Notes: a model not told the origin generated them from the sequence alone. A DNA stretch of 53,022 nucleotides from Candidatus Viridilinea mediisalina (GCF_002532535.1 NZ_NQWI01000028.1:1-53022), one strand, 5' to 3'. Counted from the stretch's first letter, positions 26,828 through 36,713 are shown. A program made the numbers and translations.

Positions 26828-26975
26828 GGATAGAGTAACGAGAAAATAGAAAATAGGCAATAGCGCAAAAGTAACGCTGTGAATACGCCATCCTGGGTGT
26901 GCGGGCCAAAGGCCCGCGCACCCAGACAGCGTTCCTTTTGCGGTATTGCGAAAATAGGTTTGCGGCATCAGGATG

Positions 26976-27106
26976 CTTGGAGTGTCGGCTTTAGCCGACT
27001 AAAGTCGGCACTCCAGCGTGTGCCACATCATCAAGAACACCAAAGCCCATTGGGACGCCATGTTCGGCAATCTACAATCTACAATCTACAATCTGAAATG
27101 GTGTAA
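26976..27106. repeat. Family A core plus heptanucleotide tract
   Basis: 26976-27016 is a palindrome of family A type without its outer ends. 27024-27106 is a family C unit: AAGCCCATTGGGACGCCATG, then (CAATCTA)n, then AATGGTGTAA. Upstream at 26926 is the word CAGCGTTCCTTTTGCG, also found at 14014. Confidence 0.7.
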
Positions 27107-27108
27107 CA

Positions 27109-28332
27109 TCACCAGCGCACGGTCACTGGCGTACCCAGCGGAGCCCAGCCATAGACCCAGGCGGCTGCGCCGACTGGCAGGTTGATACACCCATGGCTAC
27201 GACGCACGCCGGTGCCAAATTGGTTGTGCCAGTAGGTGCCGTGCATGGCTACATCACCCACAATGTACATTGCGTGGGGCACGTTGGGCACATTCCAGCA
27301 CTCACCGCCGCTACAACCACTCATCGTCTGCGCAGGCACCTTATGGTAGATTGCAAAGCGGCCCACCGGCGTATTGAAGCCGTCACGCCCGGTTGAGACG
27401 GGGGCATCAAAGACGCGCTGTGTGCCCTCGTAGGCATAGAGCCACTGGGCACTCAGGTCAATCACAATCTGCTTGCCGCCGCCCTGTCCCGCCACAGGTG
27501 CGGATGCTTGGGCCGGTGCAGGCGCACGCGCAGGCGCAGCCGTCGGTGCAGGCGCAGCGGGCACCAGCGTTGGCAGGGGCGTCGGTTGGGGCGTTGCTGT
27601 GGGTAGCGGCGTCGCCGTTGCGGTTGCCAATGGGAACCACGCCTGTTGCCCCGCAAGCACCGGCTGGCCCCACTGATCCACAGGTAAGGCGCCGGCTGGA
27701 TCCACCGGCGCTGTCGGCAGACCACGCAGCAACACCAGGTCGCGCCCCAGATCAGCAATCTGCACAACCGCCTCACCCAACTCAGGGTAATGCTCTAGGC
27801 GCACTCGCTCAAAATACTGCACCAGCGCCATCTGCGTACCCACATATTCCCATGTTGGCGCACTCAGCGGCAGCCCAAAGACATCCAGCCCCCCAGCCTC
27901 ATGCCAAAAGCTGCGGAAGGGCTCGGCGAGGCTATCGCCTGTAGCGGCAACATCCCCAGCACCAACGCCACTCGGCGCAGCAAACTCGCGCCAGAGCGCT
28001 TGGGCATATTCTGCACCCAAATGCCCGCGCAGCACCGCATCCTGGTATTCTGGATGCAACTCCAAGCGTCCACGTTCAAAATACTGCACCACCAAGCCTT
28101 GTTCAAGCAATGGAGGCGTCAACGCAGCCCCTAGCGTTAAGGGGCCATTACTTGCTTGCCAATGGCCCAAAAAGCCATGGGTATGATCCAAACGCTGACC
28201 CGTACTCACAAAATAGAGCGCCTCACCCTCAGTTTGGGCTTGGCCCGTACGCGGCACCACCACGAGACCAGCCAGTAACCCCAGCAACAGACCAAGCACA
28301 CCAAGCGGCCCCAAGTAGCGTGTAAGTGACAT
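27109..28332 (-). CDS. L,D-transpeptidase (YkuD) cell-wall enzyme
   Basis: 407 residues from the ATG at 28332 (GGAG 8 nt upstream); the longer frame runs into repeat DNA. A signal peptide (YLGPLGVLGLLLGLLAGLVVV) leads to an extracellular N-terminal region with two copies of VQYFERxRLExxPE, common in Chloroflexota wall proteins. A Pro/Thr/Ala-rich linker and a C-terminal YkuD domain follow, with MHGTYWHNQFG and catalytic Cys in SHGCINLPVG. It should form 3-3 crosslinks in peptidoglycan or attach proteins to it. Confidence 0.9.
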   Translation of the reverse strand: MSLTRYLGPLGVLGLLLGLLAGLVVVPRTGQAQTEGEALYFVSTGQRLDHTHGFLGHWQASNGPLTLGAALTPPLLEQGLVVQYFERGRLELHPEYQDAVLRGHLGAEYAQALWREFAAPSGVGAGDVAATGDSLAEPFRSFWHEAGGLDVFGLPLSAPTWEYVGTQMALVQYFERVRLEHYPELGEAVVQIADLGRDLVLLRGLPTAPVDPAGALPVDQWGQPVLAGQQAWFPLATATATPLPTATPQPTPLPTLVPAAPAPTAAPARAPAPAQASAPVAGQGGGKQIVIDLSAQWLYAYEGTQRVFDAPVSTGRDGFNTPVGRFAIYHKVPAQTMSGCSGGECWNVPNVPHAMYIVGDVAMHGTYWHNQFGTGVRRSHGCINLPVGAAAWVYGWAPLGTPVTVRW

Positions 28333-28367
28333 ATGGTTAGCTCCAACATAAAAAGCCCGTAGTAGCT

Positions 28368-28450
28368 CATACCATTCACGATTGTAGATTGCAGATTGCC
28401 GAACATGGCGTCCCAATCGGCTTTCGCGTTTTTGATCATGCGGTATGTTC
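28368..28450. repeat. Family C unit (GATTGTA tract plus flank)
   Basis: TACCATTCACGATTGTAGAT, GATTGCA units, then CATGGCGTCCCAATCGGCTT. The same order occurs at 33926, 50286 and 51606. Confidence 0.7.
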
Positions 28451-28556
28451 AAGGGTCATTGGTATCAGTATAGCACGCTGCAACGAGCCATAGGCTGAAG
28501 CGTTAGCATATGAGGTGTGCGGTTTCGCTGCCCTCGTGCCCCTACCGTCAGCTTCG

Positions 28557-28569
28557 CCTATGCTATAAT
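28557..28569 (+). promoter_or_regulatory. Extended -10 motif CTATGCTATAAT
   Basis: A perfect TGCTATAAT (28561-28569), identical to the one before dnaN. It is followed directly by a family A element, so it could drive the gene at 28778 through that element. Confidence 0.4.
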
Positions 28570-28580
28570 GCCAAGCATAA

Positions 28581-28681
28581 GAAGCTGTCTGAAAAGCTGG
28601 TGGGCATGTGTTGGAGTGCCGGCTTTAGCCGGCTAAAGTCGGCACTCCAACGCCAGTTCATAGACTTTTCAGCCAGCCTCT
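28581..28681. repeat. Family A element, copy 4
   Basis: Ends GCTGTCTGAAAAGCT and AGACTTTTCAGCCAGC, with a central TTGGAGTGCCGGCTTTAGCC palindrome. Confidence 0.8.
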
Positions 28682-28777
28682 AAGGTTTCAGGCTACATTA
28701 CCCTTTAGAGACATTCAGCGCATCCTGATGTAGCAAACCCTATTTTCTATCTTCTAGTTTCTGTATCCCCTTCCACT

Positions 28778-30298
28778 ATGGCTAAAACACTCCTCCAGGA
28801 CGCCCCTGCCCCCGCAGGGGTTTTGCTATGGGAACGGGTGGCTCTTGCCGCCCTGATTGTGCTGGTGGCACTGTTGGCGCTGATCAATTTGCCCTATGTG
28901 CCACCAACATGGTTCGATGAAGGCTCGCACCTGCATGTTCCCAAGACGCTGGTGCGCTTTGGGGTCTATGCCGATATTAGTAGCGAGGGCTTTCGCTATT
29001 TTGGGCCAACCATCGGGGTTGGGCCGACGGTCATGCTACCCATTGCGCTTGCCTTCCAAGTGGCTGGCATTGGTCTGCTCCAGGCCCGCCTCGTGATGGT
29101 GACCTACTTGGCCCTTGCGCTGCTTGGGCTCTTTGTCTTGGCCCGTCGGCTCTATGGCTTCCAAGTAGCCCTCTTGGCGCTGTTGCTCGCCCTGGCTTCG
29201 CGTACGCTCCGCTTCGAGGGCATGGTGGAGTATGGGCGCCAGGCGTTGGGCGAGGTACCGGGGGTGGCCTTCCTGCTGGCCGGGCTGCTCGCCTATGCCT
29301 TGGGCCTCTTTAAGCCTGAACAGAGCCGTCGCTACGCCCTGCTGGCCGGGCTAGGCTTTGGCTTGGCCTTGGTAACAAAGAATCAGTTTGTGCTGATTGT
29401 GCCACCTACGCTAGTGCTTTTAGCCCTGCTCGACTGGCTCTACTATCGCGCTGGCGACTGGTGGCTGCGCCTTGCGCCGCCAGTGATTGCTGTAGCCTGC
29501 TTTGGTGCATGGACAGTGACGATGCTCGCCTTCTTTGGGCCTGATGGTTTTAGTGCGAATTTGGCGAAAACACGCCAAGCCGCCGGTGGGGCGATCTTTG
29601 TCTTTGATCCCGAAGCCACCCGGCGCGCGGTCGTCTACCTTGTGCAGGTCTATGGCGGCCTGCTCGTACCCGGGTTACTCTACAGCATCTGGCGTAGCCG
29701 CGAACGAACGCCCCACGCGTTAGCGATGCTGGCTCCAAGCCTGATGGCGATCCTCTGGCTCAGTTGGTTTGTCACATCGCTTGGCTGGGCGCGCTACGCC
29801 TTCCCGGCGGTCATCCTGGGCAGCCTGGCGGTTGCCCGGCTCGTTGCCGATCTGCTGCACGAACTCTACGCCCGCCGCCAGCGCCTCGTCCTCGCAGGGG
29901 CCATGCTCTACCTCAGTGTCGCCATTATGCTGCCCCTCAGCCTCACGGCCCAAGTCATCCTCAGCCCACAGGACGCGGCCCAACGCATGGCTGCTTTTAT
30001 GGATGCCAATGTGCCCTTCGATGTCATCGTAGAGACCTGGGAGCCGGAGCTGGGCCTGTTGACCGACCATAATTACCATTATGTCCCTACTGAACTGCTC
30101 GATCCCGCAGTGCGCCGTCAGTGGCTCGGTGGCCCACCAATTAGCTACGCTGGCCTCGACGCCGAACCGCCCTTTGTGCTCTTGGGGCCGTTTAGTGGCT
30201 ACACTGAGATCTATCCCATTGATGTGCTAGAACGGGAATATCGGGTGCTCTATACTGCCGAGCCCTATGTGTTGCTGGAGCGCGTGCCTCGCCCGTAG
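28778..30298 (+). CDS. GT39/PMT-like membrane glycosyltransferase
   Basis: 506 residues with about ten to twelve hydrophobic helices. The first extracytoplasmic loop has the acidic motif WFDEGSH expected of the ArnT/PMT superfamily, which transfers sugars from polyprenyl-phosphate donors on the outer face of the membrane. The C-terminal 120 residues are a soluble extracellular domain (DVIVETWEPELGLLTDHNYH). Substrate unknown; lipid or protein glycosylation are both possible. No clear ribosome site was seen. Confidence 0.8.
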   Translation: MAKTLLQDAPAPAGVLLWERVALAALIVLVALLALINLPYVPPTWFDEGSHLHVPKTLVRFGVYADISSEGFRYFGPTIGVGPTVMLPIALAFQVAGIGLLQARLVMVTYLALALLGLFVLARRLYGFQVALLALLLALASRTLRFEGMVEYGRQALGEVPGVAFLLAGLLAYALGLFKPEQSRRYALLAGLGFGLALVTKNQFVLIVPPTLVLLALLDWLYYRAGDWWLRLAPPVIAVACFGAWTVTMLAFFGPDGFSANLAKTRQAAGGAIFVFDPEATRRAVVYLVQVYGGLLVPGLLYSIWRSRERTPHALAMLAPSLMAILWLSWFVTSLGWARYAFPAVILGSLAVARLVADLLHELYARRQRLVLAGAMLYLSVAIMLPLSLTAQVILSPQDAAQRMAAFMDANVPFDVIVETWEPELGLLTDHNYHYVPTELLDPAVRRQWLGGPPISYAGLDAEPPFVLLGPFSGYTEIYPIDVLEREYRVLYTAEPYVLLERVPRP

Positions 30299-30490
30299 GA
30301 TGGCTGTCTGAAAAGCTAGTGCGCACGGTATTGGAGTGCCGGCTTTAGCCGGCTAAAGCCGGCACTCCAATACCGTGCTGGCTTCGACAAGCTCAGCCAC
30401 CGCACCACCGCGCCGCTGGCTCGGTGGTTGAGCCTGCCGAAACCAGCTTGTCGAAGCCAAGCGGCGCGGCCCAGAGCTTTTCTCCCCTCA
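30299..30490. repeat. Family A element joined to family B-type arms
   Basis: 30299-30381 is a family A element lacking its right end. It runs directly into GGCTTCGACAAGCTCAGCC, GGTTGAGCCTGCCGAAACC and a GCGGCGCGGCCCAGAGC end like that of family B. It looks like one element inserted into another. Confidence 0.65.
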
Positions 30491-30576
30491 ATCTTACTTG
30501 CATGTTCAAAGACTTTACGTTACAGTAAAGACAAGATCATTGCAAAGCATGTGCAGCCTGCGCCTGAGGAGGGAGC

Positions 30577-33500
30577 ATGTCTGACCCCCAGCGCCCGAAT
30601 GAGCAGTTCAAGGGCCTCTGGATTTCCGATATGGCCATCCGCCAGCCGGTGTTTATCACGATGGTGATGCTGGCGGTTGTTACGTTTGGTTTGCTTTCGT
30701 TTCGTACCTTGCCGGTGAATCTGCTGCCCGATATTGATATTCCGGTGATGTCGGTATCGTTGCGCTATCCCGGTGCTGGCCCTGAAAGTGTGGCCGATCA
30801 GGTGGTGCGCCCGCTTGAGGATTCGGTCAATACGATTGCTGGCCTGCGCGATCTTACGTCGCAAGCTAATGACGGCCTGGCTATCCTCATCCTTGAGTTT
30901 GAGGCTGGTACCGATATTGCGAAGGCCGACCAGGATGTCCGCGAGAAGATCAATGCGGTCATGCCTGCGTTGCCCCGCGATGTGCGCCAGCCGGTCTTTC
31001 AGCGCTTTGATCCCAATCAAGACCCGATCATGTCGGTGGCGGTGGCGGGGACTGCGGGCCAATCGCCCCTTGAGTTGCGCCAAGTTCTCGATAATGAGAT
31101 TGTTCCGCTGCTGCAACGCGCCCGTGGTGTCGGGAATATTGATGTGGATGGCGGTGAACTGCGTCAGATCAATGTGCTCATGGATCTGCAGAAGCTGCAA
31201 GCCTACGGCATTCTGCCGGTGCAGTTGACCAATTCGTTGCGTCAGGCGAACGCTAACCTTGGCTTGGGTAGCATTGTTCAGGGTAGTACCGATATTAGCC
31301 TGCGTGCGCCCTCGCTGCTGCAAACCCCCGAAGATATTGCGAATATCCAGATTACCGGCACGCCCTATCGCATCGGTGATGTCGCCACCATCGAAGATGG
31401 CGCCGCCGAGCGCATGAGCTACGCCCGGCTCGATGGCAGCGATGCGATTATTCTCTCGATTCGTAAGCAGTCTGGGGCCAATACCGTTACGGTTGCCGAT
31501 AATGTCCATGCAGCCATGGTTGAGGTTTTTGCCAATCGCCCTGAACTGACCTACACCATTGCGCGTGATGATTCCGAATTTGTCCGCGCCTCTATCTCTT
31601 CCTCGCTAGAAGAACTTGTCTTTGCCTCCATCGCTGCCTTTTTGGTGGTCTGGTTCTTCTTCCGCAACCTACGCAGCACGATCATCACCATGGCGGGCTT
31701 GCCGGTCATCCTGATTGGCACCTTCATCTTTATGCCCGTCTTTGATCTCTCGGTCAACCTGATTACCCTGCTGGCGCTCTCGCTCTGCGTGGGCCTCGTG
31801 ATTGACGATGCCATCGTTGTGCGTGAGAACATCTTCCGCCATATGGAACGGGGCGCATCGGCGCGCATCGCCGCCTCCAAAGGCACCTGGGAGGTCGCCC
31901 TCTCGGTTGTGGCCATGACGCTCACCATTGTCGCTGTCTTTGTACCGGTCACTTTTGCCGAAGGCACCGCCGGGATCGTCTTCCGCTCCTTTGGGTTGGT
32001 CATTGCGGTTGCTATTCTGCTCTCGCTACTTGAGGCTTTTGTTCTGGCCCCAATGCTTTCGGGCAATGTCTTCCCCGGAACCAATCTGAAGAAGGAGCAT
32101 AAGCCCCACGCTTCGGTGGATCAGGCTCTACCCGACCTGAAACTTGAGCATATTGCTGGGGCGAATGCCGAACGTGATGCCAGCCTTATCCAAGAAGCCC
32201 AAGAGGACCCTGGGCGCTTGGGGCGGGCCTATGGCAAGCTGCTCGCGTGGACGCTCGCCTCGACCCGTAATCGGCTCACGGTGATTGGTATTGCGCTTGG
32301 CGTCATGGTGGTGAGCCTTTTTGTTGCCTCGACGCTCAAGTTCTCCTTCTTCCCAGAGCAGGACCCCCACGAGTTCCTGATGGGCTTTGAGGCTGCGCCG
32401 GGCACGACGCTCGCCGAGACCAATCGGCTGGCGGCGCGGGCCGAGGAGATTCTGCTGGCCGATCCGGCGGTCGAGACGGTCATTGCGACGGTGGGCTACA
32501 GTGGTAACCCCGAACGCACCCAGTTCTTTGTGAAGCTGGTGGCCCGCACGCCCACCCTTGAGGTGCAAGAGCGCCTGCGCGAACAGTTGCTTTTCCTGCC
32601 GCGCCTCGCTTTTGCCCTCCCCAGCTTCCAACCCACCAGTACGGGCGTCGCTGGTCGTGAACTGCTCGTGAGTGTGCAATCCACCCGCCCAACCAACGAA
32701 CTCGGCCCAGTGGTTGATGCGATCAAGGGGCAAATGGCGACCATGCAGGGCCTCGTGGATATTGACACCAACTTCCAGACGGGCCGCCCGGAACTGCGCT
32801 TCATCGCCGATCCGGGGCGCATCGGCGAACTGGGGGTTACCAACGATGACATTGCCAATTCGGTACGCGCCCTGATCAGTGGCGATGTGGCTACGGCCAT
32901 GCGTCAGGATGGGGTTGACACCGACATTGTGGTGCGCCTGCGCGAAAGCGACCGCAGTGGCATCGAGGCGCTCAATGCGATCAGTATCCCCACCAACGCT
33001 GGCAACGTCCCGCTGAGCGCCCTCGGTCGCATTGAAATTGGCGACAGTCCCGTCACGATTCGGCGCTACAACCGGCTCAACGAAGTCTTGGTTGGGGCCA
33101 ACCTCCAGAATCGCAACCTGGGCGAAGCGCAAGAAGAGTTGAATATGCGTATCGCCGCCCTGGGTATTCCCAACGATGTCGTTATCGAATATACCGGCAT
33201 CATGGAGCAGACCACCGAAGGCTTTGATTCGCTCTTCCTAGCAATGGCCCTCTCGGTACTCTTTGTCTACATGGTGCTTGCCTCGCAATTTGGCTCCTTC
33301 ACCCAACCACTCGTGATCATGATGGCCATGCCCTTCAGCTTCATTGGTGCCTTCCTCGCGCTCCGCATTCTCAATGTTGATCTGGACATCACCGGCATGA
33401 TCGGCCTGATTCTGCTCTTGGGCCTTGTGGTGAAAAACTCGATCTTGCTGGTAGATTTTACCAACCGGATCCGCGATCTTGGCCTCAACAAACACGATGC

Positions 33501-33921
33501 CCTGCGCCTAGCCGGGGCCATTCGTCTGCGCCCCATCCTGATGACCGCGCTCTCACTCATTGCCGGTGCTATGCCCACGGCAATTGGCCTGCATGTCTTT
33601 GGAACTGGCCAGGGCACCGAGTTTCGCAGTGGTCTTGCCTGGGTGATCATTGGGGGCATGACCACCTCGACGCTGCTTACGCTGCTGGTCGTGCCTACGG
33701 TCTATAGCTTAATGGACTCAGTTGCTACACGCACGACTAACTGGGCCGTGCGGCGCTTCCCTTCACTCATTGCCATACCCGAAGCAGCGCCAGTTTTATC
33801 AGATTCGCAGCCACCAACGTCATCACCAAGCACAACGCAGGCCAATGCACCAAGCCCAGCTTCGCAGCAGCCCGCACCAAGCCACAATCGGCCTATTTCA
33901 TCAGAACCGACTGCTGATTGA
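30577..33921 (+). CDS. RND-family efflux transporter (AcrB/HAE1-like)
   Basis: 1114 residues with GGAGGGAGC just before the ATG. The first transmembrane helix follows MAIRQPVFITMVMLAVV, and two large extracytoplasmic porter loops follow with the usual internal duplication. Proton-relay Asp410/Asp411 are in GLVIDDAIVVREN, and the Lys is in VVKNSILLVDFTN. The tail after the last helix is a Ser/Pro/Gln-rich extension of about 45 residues. It exports hydrophobic substrates with proton motive force together with the adaptor encoded 186 nt downstream. No outer-membrane TolC-like gene is present nearby. Confidence 0.95.
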   Translation: MSDPQRPNEQFKGLWISDMAIRQPVFITMVMLAVVTFGLLSFRTLPVNLLPDIDIPVMSVSLRYPGAGPESVADQVVRPLEDSVNTIAGLRDLTSQANDGLAILILEFEAGTDIAKADQDVREKINAVMPALPRDVRQPVFQRFDPNQDPIMSVAVAGTAGQSPLELRQVLDNEIVPLLQRARGVGNIDVDGGELRQINVLMDLQKLQAYGILPVQLTNSLRQANANLGLGSIVQGSTDISLRAPSLLQTPEDIANIQITGTPYRIGDVATIEDGAAERMSYARLDGSDAIILSIRKQSGANTVTVADNVHAAMVEVFANRPELTYTIARDDSEFVRASISSSLEELVFASIAAFLVVWFFFRNLRSTIITMAGLPVILIGTFIFMPVFDLSVNLITLLALSLCVGLVIDDAIVVRENIFRHMERGASARIAASKGTWEVALSVVAMTLTIVAVFVPVTFAEGTAGIVFRSFGLVIAVAILLSLLEAFVLAPMLSGNVFPGTNLKKEHKPHASVDQALPDLKLEHIAGANAERDASLIQEAQEDPGRLGRAYGKLLAWTLASTRNRLTVIGIALGVMVVSLFVASTLKFSFFPEQDPHEFLMGFEAAPGTTLAETNRLAARAEEILLADPAVETVIATVGYSGNPERTQFFVKLVARTPTLEVQERLREQLLFLPRLAFALPSFQPTSTGVAGRELLVSVQSTRPTNELGPVVDAIKGQMATMQGLVDIDTNFQTGRPELRFIADPGRIGELGVTNDDIANSVRALISGDVATAMRQDGVDTDIVVRLRESDRSGIEALNAISIPTNAGNVPLSALGRIEIGDSPVTIRRYNRLNEVLVGANLQNRNLGEAQEELNMRIAALGIPNDVVIEYTGIMEQTTEGFDSLFLAMALSVLFVYMVLASQFGSFTQPLVIMMAMPFSFIGAFLALRILNVDLDITGMIGLILLLGLVVKNSILLVDFTNRIRDLGLNKHDALRLAGAIRLRPILMTALSLIAGAMPTAIGLHVFGTGQGTEFRSGLAWVIIGGMTTSTLLTLLVVPTVYSLMDSVATRTTNWAVRRFPSLIAIPEAAPVLSDSQPPTSSPSTTQANAPSPASQQPAPSHNRPISSEPTAD

Positions 33922-33925
33922 CACC

Positions 33926-34088
33926 AGTAATACCATTTACGATTGTAGATTGTAGATTGCAGATTGCCGAACATGGCGTCCCAATAGGCTTTAGCGTTCT
34001 TAATCATGCGGCATGCCTCATGACATTCAAGCGCATTGAGACGCCATGTCCGGCTATCGGCTATCGGCTATCGGCTATCGGCTATGGT
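33926..34088. repeat. Family C unit and GGCTATC heptamer array
   Basis: TACCATTTACGATTGTAGAT with further GATTGTA/GATTGCA units leads to CATGGCGTCCCAATAGGCTT. After 60 nt a (GGCTATC)n array of about five units (34052-34085) leads straight into the ribosome site of the adaptor gene. Confidence 0.8.
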
Positions 34089-34106
34089 ATAAGTAAGGAG
34101 AGTCCC

Positions 34107-35669
34107 TTGACCACGCGCATCATAGGTATGCTGTTGCTGGCCCTGCTGCTCGGTGCCTGCGCCAGCCAAGAAGTGGAGCAACCCCAAGTGGTTGCGAATG
34201 TTCCAACCATCGAGTTGCCCACCAGCGCACCGCTTGGGGCGGCGACCACAGTGGTTGATGGCGAGAGCCCTGCGCCACCCGCAGCGCCCAGCATAGGGTT
34301 GGGGGTTACGGCGGCGGGCGAAGTGCAAGCGCGGCGCAAAGCCGACCTGAGCTTTCGTGTGCCGGGCAACATTGCGGAAATTTTGGTAGAAGAGGGCGAA
34401 ACGGTGCGCCCTGGAACGGCGTTAGTGCGTCTTGACCTTGCAGAACTTGAGTTGGCCGTTCGCCAGGCGGAGGCGGGGGTTGCCCAAGCCCAAGCGGGCT
34501 ACGAACGGTTGGCCGAGGGCGCACGCCCCGAAGATATTGCCGCCGCCCGCGCCCAGGTGGCTCAGGCTCAAGGCGCCTTGCGTCAGGCCCAGGGCAGCGT
34601 TACGGCTGAAGACATTGCCGCCGCCGAGGCTTCACTGGCCAGCGCCATTGCACGCCAGGCGGAAGTCGCAGCGGGGCCCAAGACCACCGATCTGCAACAG
34701 GCCGAGGCGGGGGTTGCCCAGGCCCGTGCCAACCTCGACATGCAGCGTACCAACCTCTCAGCCGCCAAGAACAACGCCCAGTTGCAAGTGGAGATTGCGG
34801 CCAACAATCTGCGCGATGCTCAACAGACCTACTCAAGGATCTATTGGGATAACGTTGAGTTGCGGCAAGAACTCGATAAATTTGGGCGCGACATGCCTCA
34901 GGAGGCGCTCGATGCGGAAGACCAGGCGCTACGCCGGGTCAATAGCGCCGAAGTCCAGCTTGAGCAGGCCCGTCTGGGCCTTGAGCAGGCGGTACGCAAT
35001 GAGCGCGAAGGTATCCAAGCGGCTGAGGCGAACCTGCGTAACGCAGAGGCGAGTCTGCAACGGCTGCTCGATGGGGCCACGGCTGAACAGCGTGCCGCCG
35101 TGGATGCCCAAGTAGCCCAAGCGCGTGCCAACCTCGACAAGTTGCGCGGCGAACAGCGCATCGGCTCGGTGCAATCGGCCCAAGCCTCAGTCAATGCCGC
35201 CCAAGCCAGCCTTGCCCGCACCACCGCTGGGGCTACCGCCGCAGAACTGGCCCAAGCTCAGGCCCAAGTTGACGCAGCCACTGCCCAACTCGAATCGGCG
35301 CGCCTCAACCTGGCCAAAGGCACTCTCACCGCACCCTTTGCGGGCACCATCGCCCGCATCAATGTCGAAATTGGCGACATTGCTGGCACCAGTCCGTTGC
35401 CCGCCGTACAGATTGTAGACACCAGCCAACTACGCATCGAAGTCAACGTAAGCGACACCGATGTAGCCCGTGTCCGCATTGGGCAGAGTGCGCGCATCAC
35501 AATTGACGGCATCCCCGGACGTACCTTCAGTGGCACGGTTACCTTCATTGCGCCCACGGCCAGCGTCGTCGGCAACGTGCGGACCTTCCCCGTGCGCGTG
35601 ACGCTGGATGAGCAGGACGAACTGCGCGCTGGCATGAGCGCCCGCGTGACGATTGAAGTGGATCGCTGA
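34107..35669 (+). CDS. RND periplasmic adaptor (MFP) lipoprotein
   Basis: 520 residues starting at TTG 34107, chosen because AAGGAG ends 6 nt upstream. An ATG at 34128 would leave almost no positive N-region. The signal peptide ends in lipobox LLGAC. A biotinyl/lipoyl-like half motif follows (AEILVEEGETVRPGTALVRL), then an unusually long alpha-hairpin of repeated AQAQAGYERLAEGA / AEASLASAIARQAEV coiled-coil heptads of about 290 residues. The second lipoyl half (LTAPFAGTIARINVEIGDI) and a beta-barrel domain complete it. It links the pump to the envelope. The hairpin is much longer than in classic AcrA, about twice. Confidence 0.9.
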   Translation: MTTRIIGMLLLALLLGACASQEVEQPQVVANVPTIELPTSAPLGAATTVVDGESPAPPAAPSIGLGVTAAGEVQARRKADLSFRVPGNIAEILVEEGETVRPGTALVRLDLAELELAVRQAEAGVAQAQAGYERLAEGARPEDIAAARAQVAQAQGALRQAQGSVTAEDIAAAEASLASAIARQAEVAAGPKTTDLQQAEAGVAQARANLDMQRTNLSAAKNNAQLQVEIAANNLRDAQQTYSRIYWDNVELRQELDKFGRDMPQEALDAEDQALRRVNSAEVQLEQARLGLEQAVRNEREGIQAAEANLRNAEASLQRLLDGATAEQRAAVDAQVAQARANLDKLRGEQRIGSVQSAQASVNAAQASLARTTAGATAAELAQAQAQVDAATAQLESARLNLAKGTLTAPFAGTIARINVEIGDIAGTSPLPAVQIVDTSQLRIEVNVSDTDVARVRIGQSARITIDGIPGRTFSGTVTFIAPTASVVGNVRTFPVRVTLDEQDELRAGMSARVTIEVDR

Positions 35670-35681
35670 CACATGAGGTTC

Positions 35682-35785
35682 AGAAGTTGTCTGAAAAGCT
35701 AGTGGGCACACGTTGGAGTGCCGGCGTTAGCCGGCTAACGCCGGCACTCCAACGCCAGTTCATAGGCTTTTCAGACAGCATCTGA
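35682..35785. repeat. Family A element, copy 6
   Basis: Ends TTGTCTGAAAAGCT and GGCTTTTCAGACAGCATCT with a central palindrome TTGGAGTGCCGGCGTTAGCC. Confidence 0.8.
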
Positions 35786-35805
35786 AGAAATGCCAAACAA
35801 AAACC

Positions 35806-35858
35806 TCTCTTCTCCGTGTCCTCTGTGCCTCTGTGGTGAATCGCTCTGTATCTCTGCA
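35806..35858. repeat. Family D repeat, solo copy
   Basis: CTGTGCCTCTGTGGTGAATC with CTCTGTATCTCTGC, just before the tetR start and just after a family A element. Confidence 0.7.
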
Positions 35859-35875
35859 ACAACTCTCCTACAACC

Positions 35876-36478
35876 ATGAGCCAAAATCTGCGCGAACGTC
35901 GCCGTGCGCTACTCCGCGACGAAATCCTCGAAGCGACCCACCAACTCATGACTGAGCGTGGCTATGCGGCAATGTCTATGGAGGATCTCGCAGCGCGGGT
36001 GGGGGTATCAAAACCAACGCTCTACAATCAATTCCCCACCAAAGAGGACCTCGTAGCCGCAATGGCCAGCCAACTCATCGAACGGGTCTTTGCCCAACTC
36101 GAAGCAGCCAACGACGCATCTCCTTTAGCTCGGCTACTCGAATTTCTACACAATACTATTCGCATTCAAATTGAGCATGGTACCAACTCCATGCAACTCC
36201 ACATGCCCGAAATTCTCACCATCCTTGAGCGCAACCCTGACTCACGGGCCTTGCTCCTGCGCGTAGATGCACGCCTCGTGGCGACCATTCAGGAGGCCCA
36301 AGCCCTTGGCGAAATTGATGCAACCCTTGATGCCGCCAGCCTGCTACGCATCTTCAACGCACTCATCCTAACCCCCAACATGGGCAACCTCAGTTCATGC
36401 AGCCCGGCTGACCCCCAGCGCATGGCTGACGATGCGGTTATGATCTTTCGCCGGGGTGTGCAGCCACTACGATTGTAG
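35876..36478 (+). CDS. TetR-family transcriptional regulator
   Basis: 200 residues. The N-terminal helix-turn-helix is clear (RRRALLRDEILEATHQLMTE, DLAARVGVSKPTLYNQF). The C-terminal ligand domain has no assigned ligand. Its place 206 nt after the RND pump and adaptor genes, same strand, suggests it controls them and perhaps itself, as TetR regulators commonly do for efflux pumps. The last codons CGA TTG TAG come from the first unit of a GATTGTA array, so a repeat supplies the stop. Confidence 0.9.
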   Translation: MSQNLRERRRALLRDEILEATHQLMTERGYAAMSMEDLAARVGVSKPTLYNQFPTKEDLVAAMASQLIERVFAQLEAANDASPLARLLEFLHNTIRIQIEHGTNSMQLHMPEILTILERNPDSRALLLRVDARLVATIQEAQALGEIDATLDAASLLRIFNALILTPNMGNLSSCSPADPQRMADDAVMIFRRGVQPLRL

Positions 36479-36713
36479 ATTGCAGATTGTAGATTGTAGA
36501 TTGCAGATTGCAGATTGCAGATTGTAGATTGCAGATTGCAGATTGTGCTTACCGTCGTTGTCGCGGGAGACACAACGACCGCTGGGACACTTAAAAATTT
36601 CTGCTTCCCTAACAAGCTTTCTTGGCAGATGTGGTATCCTTAAGCATACACCCTGTTCTTCTGTTCCTTTGTTCCTTTGTTCCTTTGTTCTTCTGTTCTT
36701 CTCCTCCTCTCTT
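36470..36713. repeat. Tandem arrays: GATTGTA/GATTGCA heptamers and TTCCTTTG octamers
   Basis: Ten or so heptamers fill 36470-36543. 36548-36588 holds the dispersed word TCGTTGTCGCGGGAGACACA (relative at 14043). About seven 8-nt TTCCTTTG/TTCTTCTG units follow at 36655-36713, ending 5 nt before the phoU ribosome site. Confidence 0.8.

Noticed and set aside
28333-28452. 40-residue N-terminal extension of the L,D-transpeptidase
   Set aside because: It is encoded by a repeat and would hide the signal peptide; the ATG at 28332 has a good ribosome site.
33918-34106. 63-residue N-terminal extension of the RND adaptor
   Set aside because: It translates GATTGTA and GGCTATC arrays; TTG 34107 with AAGGAG restores a lipoprotein signal.
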